Source: Aureococcus anophagefferens (lineage: Eukaryota; Sar; Pelagophyceae; Pelagomonadales; Pelagomonadaceae). Taken from it: 64,000 nt of DNA. The notes beneath the pieces are model-generated. The model did no database searches and was not told the DNA's origin. It was given only the letters and a program-made list of their open reading frames with translations. Location of the stretch: assembly GCF_000186865.1 (NCBI RefSeq), contig NW_008705565.1, positions 1,573,686 through 1,637,685 on the forward strand, in the 5' to 3' direction. Below are positions 27,980-36,900 of this stretch, piece after piece (position 1 is the first letter of the stretch; each line of letters starts with the position of its first letter). Made by a program: the position numbers and the translations under genes.

Positions 27980-30900
27980 TTAGGCCTCGGCGGCCGCGCC
28001 CTTCTTCGGCGAGTCCGGGACGCGGTAGTCCGCCTCGACGGAGCCGACGATGTCGAAGTGGGTGCCCGGCTGCCAGTTGTGGCTGCCGCCCTTGTCCCAC
28101 TTGACCTGGACGCGGTTCTCCGCGCCGTCCATGGTCTTCGTCGAGCAGCGGCCGATGACGGTGCCGAGGTCGCCCGGCGTGATGCCCGAGAACTCGACCT
28201 TGGCCTTGACGCGGTCGTACTTCTTGCACTCGCTGTTGGGCACGAGCGGCGCGTGCTCGATCTTCTCGTGGTCGCAGTCGAGCGCGAAGCCCGCGAAGTC
28301 GACGCGGAGCCAGCCCGCCGCGCGCTTGTCCGGGTCCGCGGCGAGGCCGACGATGACGCCCGCGCGGCCCTTGTTCGAGCCCGCGAGGGACGTGACCTTG
28401 TCCTCCTTGGCCAGGGAGCGGACGTAGGGCACGTAGGACACCTGCGTCGGCGTGTAGGAGTAGCGCGAGCACGCGTCCCCGTCCTCGATGTCGAAGTCGA
28501 TGAGGAGCCGCGTCGCGATGTTGTCGGGCCCGCCCGCGCCGGGCCCGGCGACGACGCCGCGGTTGCCGACCTTGACGCCCTCGAAGCCCACGTTCGCGAC
28601 GATGACGTCGCCCTTGGAGATCAGCGACCCTTTCGTGAGGGGCGCGTGCGCGAGCTCGCTGTGCACGGAGCAGTGGACCTCGCCGCCGATCTTGCCCACG
28701 CTCACGACGACCTTGGACTCGTCGTCCGGGTCGTCGGCGTGGCCCATGATGCGGCCGCGCGCGCCGCGGTTCGCGGCGCCGACGCGCTTCGTGAGCAGGA
28801 CCTCGTCGCCGACGACGAAGCCGCTGTCCGGGACGACGTCGCAGCGGTGGCACTGCTGGCCCGGCGCGAAGGAGTAGGTCTTGCCGATGTTGAAGTCGAT
28901 CTGCACGCGGCGCTCGCCCTTGGCGTCCTTCGCGCCGCGCTTGAGCACCGTGCCGACGGCGCCCTTCTTGACCGCGTTGAACGCGACGTCCGCGATGACG
29001 AGGTCGCCCGGCTGGAAGTCGTAGACGAGGTCGGGCTTCACGTTCGCCTTGAGGATGCCCGTCTTGTCCGCGTCGAGGACCTTGCCCCAGAGCATGTACT
29101 TGTGCTCGTCGAAGCGGTCCGCGCCGAGAAAGTCGACGGGCGACGCGCCGTCGCGGTCCCGCATGAGCTCCTCGACGATGGCCTTCTTCGCGCGGTTCGT
29201 GGCCACGGCCCGGCGCTTCTTCGCGTCCTTCCACGCGTGCTCGTGGGCCGGGTCGTGGGCCGTGATCGCGGACTTGCGCGCGTCGTCGTCGTCCTTCTTG
29301 AGGAGCGCGTCGAGCGGCTCGAGCTTGCCCGCGAGCTTCGGGATGACGGCGCCGTCGACGTCCTTCTTGTGGACGTCGCGGTACTTGACGGGCTTGTCGA
29401 GCTTCTTCGCGGCGGGCTTGTCGAGCAGGAGCCAGGACAGGATCGTGACGGCGCCGTCGCGGCACGCCGCGGGCAGCGCGTAGGCCGGGTCCGCGCCGTA
29501 GGCCACGATGAGCTTCTCCGCGAGGGGCCAGTCGAGCTTCTTGACGTCCGCGTCGGACGTCAGGTCCGGCCGGTCGTTGCGCCGCGCGAGCTCCGCCCTG
29601 CAGGCCGCGTAGAGCGGGCAGACGCACGACGCGCGCGGGAAGACGTTGAGGTCCGCCTTCCAGTCCAGCAGCAGCGCGATGAGCTTGTCGTCGAGCTTGT
29701 CGCAGGCGAGCGCGAGGGCCGTGTTGCCCAGCGGGTCCTCCGACGCCGCGTCCGCGAAGTCGCTCAGGAGCGCCTCGCACTCGGCGACGTTGCCCTCGAA
29801 GGCCGCGTCCACGAGGGCCCGCGACTTGTGCGTGAGGTAGTCCTTGACGTAGGTGTCGACCTTGAGCCGCGCGACCTTGACGGCGTCGGCGCCCGCGAAG
29901 CGCGCGAGCGTCGACACCGCGCGCGCCTTCGCCTCCGGCAGCCGCCGCCGGAGCATGGCGAGGCCGACGACGAGGGCCGTCACGCCCTGCTTGTTCTCCA
30001 CGTCCACGCGCACCCGGCCGACGTCCAGGAGCGCCCAGACCATGCGCTCGCTGCCGCGGCGCACGGCGAGGTGCAGCGGCGTGTCGCCGACGTCGTCCGG
30101 CGCGGTGACGTCGCCGTCGGCGCCGTGGTTGAGCAGGCGCGCGGCGATCTCGACGTGGTCGTGCGCCGCGGCCTCGTGGAGGAGGAGGCGCGCCGCGCCC
30201 GTCTCGAAGAGCTCGCGCAGGTCCGCGGTGAGGTGCTTCTGCGACCGCGACTTGATCATGCCCGCGGGCGCGTCGTGGAGGTGGCTGAGGTCCCGGACGA
30301 CGCCCGCGTTCTCGCGGCCCCACTGGAGCGCCGTGTCGACGCGGTCCATGTCGCCGTCGGCGACGGCGGCCTGGAGCTCGCGGACGACGGAGAAGTCGCG
30401 GTGGCCCGTCGTCTTCTTCGCGCGGAGGTAGGGCTCCGTCGACAGCTGGAGCTCGCAGAGGTGGCCGCTCTCCTCGACGACCATCTGGATGTCGCGGTAG
30501 TCGCCGAGGGGGTCGAGGTAGCGGTCGTTGAGCTCGCGGACGCGGCCGCCGAGCTTCGCGACGACCGTCGCGAGGCCCGCGTACATGGCGTCGAAGTCCG
30601 CGAACTGGAGCGTCGCCCGGACGAGGTCCGTGAGCCGGTAGTACGCGATGCCGTCGCCCTCGGCGTCGCGGTACTTGTAGAGCGCCTTCATGCGCGCGCG
30701 CGTCTTCGCCTTGATGGGCCCGACGATGGCCTTGGCCGACGACTCGGCCGCGAGGTCCCGGATCGTCTTCTCGAAGACCGGGTGCGCGGCCTCGGCGTCC
30801 TCGTAGAGCTCCTCGATGGACTCGACGAAGCGCTGGTTCACGAGCTGGCGGCTGAAGCCCCGCCGGTCCTCGTGGCTCCCGGGCACGGCCTCCGTGAGCT

Positions 30901-31816
30901 CCTTCTCCAGGTCCGCGTCGCGCACCTCGGCGCTGAGCGCCTCCGACATCGACCTGTGCATCTCGAGCGTCTTGTCGCCGCCGAGCTTCTCGAGCGCCTC
31001 GTCGTAGGTGATGCCCTCCTCGGCGGCGCGGGGGCTCGCGACCGGCGTCTCCAGCCCCGGCGCGTCCTTGCCCTTCTCCTTGAGCTTGCCCGTGATGAAG
31101 TCGTACTTGCCGTCCCATTCCTCCCCTTTCGCGCCATTCTTTGTCGGCGACGAACACGACTCCACGTCGTCCTCGTCGTCCTCGACTTCGAATTCTTCCG
31201 CGCGCGCCTTGCAGGGCTTGTACTTGCCGTCCCGCTCTTCTACTGCACGACGACGGAGATCGTCATCGGGCACTTCCGCGCGCGCCTTGCGGGGCTCCTT
31301 CGCCAGCACGACGTAGTCGTGGGGCAGCATGTCCGGCTCCGGGATCTCCTCCGCCGTCTGCGCCTGGGCCACGCCCTGCAGCGGCGCGGAGTGCAGCGGC
31401 GGCGGCGCGAGGCCGCCGTCGCGCGCGACGGCGATCGTCGCCTCGAGGGCGGCGATGCGCGACACGAACTTGCTCTCGAGCTCGACCATCTTGAAGGCGA
31501 TGACCTGGTGCACGGCCGCCTGGAGCTTCTCCTCGAGACGAAGCTCGAGGGCCGCGCTCTGCTTCGAATCGGCGCCGAGCTTGTTCTCCATCTCGACCAT
31601 CTTAAAGGCCAGGAGCTGGTGCATCTTCGCCTCGAGCTTCTCCTCGAGGCGGTGCTCGAGGCCCGCGTCCTTCGCCTCCTCGGCGGCGTGCGCGGCGCGC
31701 ATCGCGGAGGCCACCAAGAACCGGATGCGCAGCCCACCCTGGCCCGCGGGCAAACCGGTTTGCCTCGAGGTGGGCTTGCTTGACGTTGCCGTGAAGCCGA
31801 GCTTGAATGATGACAT
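27980..31816 (-). CDS. RelA/SpoT-like domain, ankyrin and SH3-like repeat protein
   Basis: This is 1278 residues from ATG at 31816. Residues about 40-135 form a coiled coil with two copies of a 42-residue unit (R-L-E-E-K-L and A-F-K-M-V-E). Residues about 325-490 resemble the RelA/SpoT nucleotidyltransferase fold: R-L-T-D-L-V-R-A-T near 395, D-R-Y-L-D-P-L-G-D-Y-R-D-I, then the E-x-Q strand C-E-L-Q-L and K-T-T-G-H. Ankyrin repeats follow at 555-760 (D-V-G-D-T-P-L-H-L-A and others). The C-terminal 400 residues hold four or five SH3-like units of the pattern G-D-x-V-x-A followed by G-x-x-G-x-V. Whether the enzyme-like domain makes an alarmone or is inactive cannot be told from the sequence. The stop is 76 bp or more away from neighbours on both sides. 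Confidence 0.65.
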   Translation of the reverse strand: MSSFKLGFTATSSKPTSRQTGLPAGQGGLRIRFLVASAMRAAHAAEEAKDAGLEHRLEEKLEAKMHQLLAFKMVEMENKLGADSKQSAALELRLEEKLQAAVHQVIAFKMVELESKFVSRIAALEATIAVARDGGLAPPPLHSAPLQGVAQAQTAEEIPEPDMLPHDYVVLAKEPRKARAEVPDDDLRRRAVEERDGKYKPCKARAEEFEVEDDEDDVESCSSPTKNGAKGEEWDGKYDFITGKLKEKGKDAPGLETPVASPRAAEEGITYDEALEKLGGDKTLEMHRSMSEALSAEVRDADLEKELTEAVPGSHEDRRGFSRQLVNQRFVESIEELYEDAEAAHPVFEKTIRDLAAESSAKAIVGPIKAKTRARMKALYKYRDAEGDGIAYYRLTDLVRATLQFADFDAMYAGLATVVAKLGGRVRELNDRYLDPLGDYRDIQMVVEESGHLCELQLSTEPYLRAKKTTGHRDFSVVRELQAAVADGDMDRVDTALQWGRENAGVVRDLSHLHDAPAGMIKSRSQKHLTADLRELFETGAARLLLHEAAAHDHVEIAARLLNHGADGDVTAPDDVGDTPLHLAVRRGSERMVWALLDVGRVRVDVENKQGVTALVVGLAMLRRRLPEAKARAVSTLARFAGADAVKVARLKVDTYVKDYLTHKSRALVDAAFEGNVAECEALLSDFADAASEDPLGNTALALACDKLDDKLIALLLDWKADLNVFPRASCVCPLYAACRAELARRNDRPDLTSDADVKKLDWPLAEKLIVAYGADPAYALPAACRDGAVTILSWLLLDKPAAKKLDKPVKYRDVHKKDVDGAVIPKLAGKLEPLDALLKKDDDDARKSAITAHDPAHEHAWKDAKKRRAVATNRAKKAIVEELMRDRDGASPVDFLGADRFDEHKYMLWGKVLDADKTGILKANVKPDLVYDFQPGDLVIADVAFNAVKKGAVGTVLKRGAKDAKGERRVQIDFNIGKTYSFAPGQQCHRCDVVPDSGFVVGDEVLLTKRVGAANRGARGRIMGHADDPDDESKVVVSVGKIGGEVHCSVHSELAHAPLTKGSLISKGDVIVANVGFEGVKVGNRGVVAGPGAGGPDNIATRLLIDFDIEDGDACSRYSYTPTQVSYVPYVRSLAKEDKVTSLAGSNKGRAGVIVGLAADPDKRAAGWLRVDFAGFALDCDHEKIEHAPLVPNSECKKYDRVKAKVEFSGITPGDLGTVIGRCSTKTMDGAENRVQVKWDKGGSHNWQPGTHFDIVGSVEADYRVPDSPKKGAAAEA

Positions 31817-31892
31817 CTGGCACCCATCGGCAGCGCTCGCTCGTCGAGCTCGCTCGCTCGGCGCGGTCCGCCACACGTCGAATTGCCGTCGC

Positions 31893-33820
31893 TTACTCCT
31901 CCTCCTCCTCCCCGGCGGCGCTGGGCGCGAAGTCGCTCTCGTCCTCGAGCCGCGGCGGCGGCGGGTCGTCCGCGTCGGAGTCGTCGACGATGCCCGCGGT
32001 GGGGATGGCGACGGCCTGGGCCTTGTTCTGGCCGAGGGCGGACTTGCGCGGCGCGAGCTCGATGACGCGCGACTTGCGGACGACGGCCTGCGTCGCGCGC
32101 TTCGCCATCGACTTGCGGCCGCCGCCGTCGGCCGACGGCGGCGACGGCGACTTGCCGCGCTTCGTCATGCGGGGCGAGTTGGCGCCGTTGGCGACCATGG
32201 AGCGCTTCGGCGCCCGGGGCGCGCGCATGGTCATCTTGCCCTCGGAGCCCTGCTTCTTGGCCACGGACTTTCGCTTGGACACGGATTTCCGGCTCCCGAA
32301 CGCGCGGCCCGCCTGCTGCGCGGACTTCTTGAACTTCTCCACCTCAACTTTCAAAGCCGCGTTCGACGCGTGGACCATCTCGAGCTCGTGGGCGCGCTCC
32401 TCGGCGCTGTCCGCGCGCGCGCGGTAGCCCTCCGCGCGGTCCTCGGCGCCCTGGACGCGCGTCTGGAGCCGCGCGCCGAACTCCGCGAGGTCGAGGCAGC
32501 GCTGGTGGTCCGCCCGGCCCTTCTCCGTGGCGTCGCGCACGGCGGCGTCGCGCTCCTGCCGGAGCTCGTCGCCCGCGCGGCGCGCGTCCGCGAGCTCGCG
32601 CCTCAGGCCCTCGACCTCGACGCGGAGGTTCACCGCGTCGCTCGACGACGACGCCGACGCGGCGGCGGCGGCGGACATGGTCGTCGACGCGTGCGTGATG
32701 GCCTTCTCCATGCGCACCTGCGTCTTCTCGCACTCCCGCTCCGCGTGCGCGCGCGCCGCGAGCGACGCGGCCGCCTGGGCCTCCGCGCGCTCCGTGCGCA
32801 GCTGGAGCTCGACCATGTTCTTCTTCATCTCCTCGTTGACGTTGTTCAGGATGCTCCGCTCCGCCCTCAACTCCGCGTAGAAGCGCCGCACCTTGGCGAC
32901 GACGCGCGACGTCGCCTCCGCGGACGCGGCCTCGCCGGAGTTGTCCCAGGACCGGTCGCCGTCGGAGCCCTTGGGGCCCGCGCCGTTGCCCTCGCCGTAC
33001 TGGCGCCGCCGCATGACCTGGAGCTTGCGCAGCAGCCGCACCTTGTCCGCGTGGACGCGCTCGGTCTGCGCGAAGAGCTGGAGCCGGCTCCGGAGCTCCG
33101 CGTTGTTCGCCTCGTCCTGGCGGTCCTCGGCGTCGCGGAGCTGGTGCATGAGGAACTCGGCGAAGCTCGCGTCGCCCTCGCGCTGGGGCACGAGCGCCCG
33201 CGCCGCGGCCGCGGGCGCGGCGGCCGGCGCCTTTTTTCTTCGCGCGTTCCGCGTCGGCGCGGCCGCGCCCGTCGGCGCGGCCGCGGGCGGCGAATCCTCG
33301 CGGGCGTCGTCNNNNNNNNNNNNNNNNNNNNNNNNNNNNNNNNNNNNNNNNNNNNNNNNNNNNNNNNNNNNNNNNNNNNNNNNNNNNNNNNNNNNNNNNN
33401 NNNNNNNNNNNNNNNNNNNNNNNNNNNNNNNTGCACCGCCGCCTCGCCGCCCTCGGCGGCGGCGGCGACGGCCGCGGCGGCCGCGGCGCCCGAGACCTCC
33501 GCGGCGGCCGCCGCGGCGCCGCGCTCGGTCCGCGGCGCGGCGCTCGCCGGCCGCGCCGGGCTGCCGAGGGACGACGCCGTCGGCGCCATGGTCTCCACCG
33601 GCCGCGGCGACGCCGACGCGGGCCGCGCGCCCGTCGTGATCCACGCGGCGCTCGACGACCGCGCCTCGCCCTCGGGCACGACGAGGTGCCGCGCCGGCTT
33701 CTGCGGGCTGCGCGGCCGCGACGGCCGCCGGCCGAGCGTCGACGCCACCGTCGGCGGGAAGCGGCTCTCGATGTCCTTCGCCTGGATCGATATGGCCATG
33801 GCGCCGGGGGACTCGGCCAT
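31893..33820 (-). CDS. Coiled-coil protein with basic tail, spanning an N gap
   Basis: I do not recognise a named family. ATG at 33820 opens an Ala/Ser/Pro-rich N-terminal part of about 130 residues that enters the gap at 33312-33431. The frame leaving the gap is not the one entering it if the 120 N are counted literally, so the gap length is wrong. After the gap come about 170 residues of helix (F-L-M-H-Q-L-R-D-A-E-D-R-Q, Y-A-E-L-R-A-E-R-S-I-L), a long heptad-rich coiled coil, and a Lys/Arg/Ser tail with repeated R-K-S motifs, ending in poly-Glu. It is divergent from the MYCBPAP-PGK gene across only 105 bp, which hints at a shared ciliary or cytoskeletal role (inference). Confidence 0.6.
33312..33431. 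other. Assembly gap of 120 N
   Basis: This run of N lies inside the coiled-coil gene. The coding frames on the two sides do not agree with 120 bp, so the true size is unknown. Confidence 0.99.
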
Positions 33821-33925
33821 GGCGGAGAGCTCCCGCGCGTGATCGCGGCAGCCCGACGTTTCATCGGGTAGATCGTGCCGCTGAGTATCATATCATTGAA
33901 GCGGACATCGTTGCGCTGATCTGTG

Positions 33926-36900
33926 ATGGAGGAGCCCTCCGCCGACGCCGCGCCGGAGGCGGCGCCCCTCGACCTCGACGACGCGTCGCCGGCGATGGCG
34001 TCGGCGCCGGCGTCGTCGCCGTCGGAGAAGAAGAAGAAGCTCCTCACCGTGAAGAAGGCCACGGCGAAGCCCAAGGCGAAGAAGCAGATGCTCGTCGCGC
34101 GCAAGGTGCGCAGCGGCGAGGAGATCCCGCGGCACCAGCTCGCGAACGTGAGCTCGCCGGGGAAGGTGCGCGGCGTGCAGCGCACGGCCTACGGGGGCGT
34201 CCTCGGCCGCACGGTCCTGGGGAGCGCGGAGCGCTTCGAGGAGTACGAGGCCGCCGCGCAGCACGGCGACGCGAACTCGCAGGACGGCAGCGAGGACCAG
34301 AGCTCCGTCACGGGCAAGGGCAACGCGAGCCCCGGGAGCCGCTCCGCCGGCGGCCGGTCGCCGACGCCCCAGAGCGGGGGCCACGGCGAGACGTTCGACA
34401 ACCTGTCGGCGAACCCGAAGCAGTACCTCAACGCGCTCCGCGTCGCCACGACCAAGGCCTACGCCGAGGCGGAGCAGACGCGGCTCCGCGCGACGCGCCA
34501 CATGGAGGCCCTGCACCTCCACGACCGCATGGGCGTGAACAAGGAGGCGCGCGTGCTCAAGAAGTGGGTCGACCAGCAGCGCGACTGGCAGCGGCTCACG
34601 TCGGGCCTGAGCCGCCTGAGCCGCAAGCGCCCCGAGGAGGTGCTCATGCTGAGCTCCTGCGAGGAGTACCGCGAGCAGACGGAGCAGTACCAGGCGCTCC
34701 AGGCCGCGGTGCCCCAGCACGTGCGCCACGCGGAGCACTACTGGGAGATGAGCCTCCGGGGCCACGGCCAGCGCCTCGTGCGCATCGGCAACATCTTCAG
34801 CGGCCTCTTCTGCCCCTTGCAGAAGGAGATCCCCGTGCCGTCCATGATCCGCCGGCCGAAGCTGCCCGGGAGCGCGCTCGCGATGCCGAGCAACGCGAGC
34901 GGCGCTCCCCGGAAGACGTGGCGCGACGACCCCTACATGCTCGCGCGGAAGCGCCAGTGGAAGTCGAACCTGGAGGCCTTCCTGCCCCACACCGTCGGCG
35001 AGGACGAGACCCAGGGCCTGCTCGTCGTGGGCAAGGACCTGTTCGGCTGGGCCGCGGACGGGTCGCAGGCCGTCGTCGACGCGCTGGAGACGGCGCACCT
35101 CACGTCGCCCCTGGAGGACCTCGACGGCCCGCTGGACCCCGTGGGCGAGGACGGCGCGCTGGAGGAGTCGCCGCGGGGCGTCGAGGGCGCGGAGCCGCCG
35201 CCGGAGCCCCGGGGCGACCCCTACGCGGCCGTGCTCGAGTGCGTGGGCACGCCCCACCTCCACATGGCCCACGCCGCCGGCGCGGGGCCGTCCATGAACG
35301 GCCTCGAGCTGCGCAACGCCGGCGGCACCGTCATCTACTACGAGTGGCGCCGCCGCGCGGGCTTCGCGACGACGTCCGACGAGACCATGTCCTACGCGGC
35401 GCCCATGGCGAGGCACTCCGCCGTGGCCACGGCCAACGACGTCACCTTCTTCTGCCCCGCGCCCTCCGGGTCCCTGCTGCCCGGCGAGGCGGAGCGCGTG
35501 CGCTTCGGCTTCCGGTCCAAGGTCCCCGGCGAGTTCTCCGAGGAGTGGAAGCTCGTCGTCGTGCCCAAGGCCGCGGTGACGGGCCTGCCGACGCAGGACG
35601 GCTCGCCGGGCATCGTCCTCCACGGCGTCGCGACGCCCAAGGACGACGCGAAGCACCTCCGCGACGCCGTCGACGCGCGCATCGCCGCCAAGGTCGGCCT
35701 CCGCGCCGCGTCCGACGTGCTCTACGACGACATCGTGGACAAGGTCGCGACGCCGCGGGAGACGCTCGACGCGCGGGAGGTCGAGGCGCAGCGCCTGGCC
35801 TTCGAGGCCAAGGGGTCGAGCCGGGGCCTCGTCTACACGCCGGAGCGGCGCGCGGCGCTCGCGGCGCTCTTCGCCGAGGCCAAGGTCGCCGCGGCGGAGA
35901 TCGGGGCGTCCGTCGCCGCGGAGCTCGGCGAGCCCCTGCCCGCCGAGGACGCGGCCGAGGAGGCGGCGGAGGAGGCGCCGCGGACGCCGCTGGACGTCGC
36001 GCGCTTCGCCGTCCGCGCGGCCAAGCTCGCGGCGCTCCCGGACCCCGAGGCCTGGGACGGCGACGTCGACAAGATCGCGGCCATCATCGACGCCATCTAC
36101 GTGCCGCCGCCGCCGGAGCCGGAGGTCGTCGAGGAGCCGTCCAAGTCCACGAAGGCGACGAAGGACGACGAGGAGGACGAGGAGGGCGAAGACGACGACG
36201 AGGAGGAAGACGACGAAGAAGAGGACGAGGAGGACGACGACGAGGAGACGGCGAAGACGCCGGCGAAGCCCGAGATCCCCAAGGACCCGCGCGCGGTCCG
36301 CGTCGAGGACCTGCGACAGCGGTGGGTCGGGTTGGTTTCCGCCGCGTCCACCACCGCCGACGAGGACAACAACCCGCGGATGGCCGAGCCCTTCTTCGAG
36401 GCGAGCTTCTCCGGCCTCGGCGAGATCCTGGCCAAGGCCTTCGTGGCCGCGGAGGAGGCCGCGGCGCTCGAGGGCGCCCTGCCGCCGCCGAAGGTCGTCG
36501 TGACGGACGCCGCGGAGGCGACGGACGAGTCGCCGGCCGTCGAGGCCTTCGACGGCTGGGCGGCGCCCATGGAGCTGGCGGCGAACGTCGCCGGCGCCAT
36601 CACGGACGGCGGCGACGACCTGGCGCGCGACTCCGGCGCGGCCATCGGCTACGCCGTCGCGGCCGTCGCGGCCGCGGGCGCGCAGGGGCCCGACGCGTAC
36701 CGCGGCGCGGCCCTCGCGACGGCGAGGCGTTTGTTGGACGACCTCTTCTCGCCGCCCGGCGACCGCGCGGCGCTCGCGGCCGCGGGCGAGGCCGCCGCGG
36801 AGGCGCGGGCCGCGGAGGACGCGGCCGCCGCGGACGAGCCCGCGGACGGGTCGCCGCGGCCGACGACGGCGGGCGACGACGACGACGCCGAGGCGTCGCC

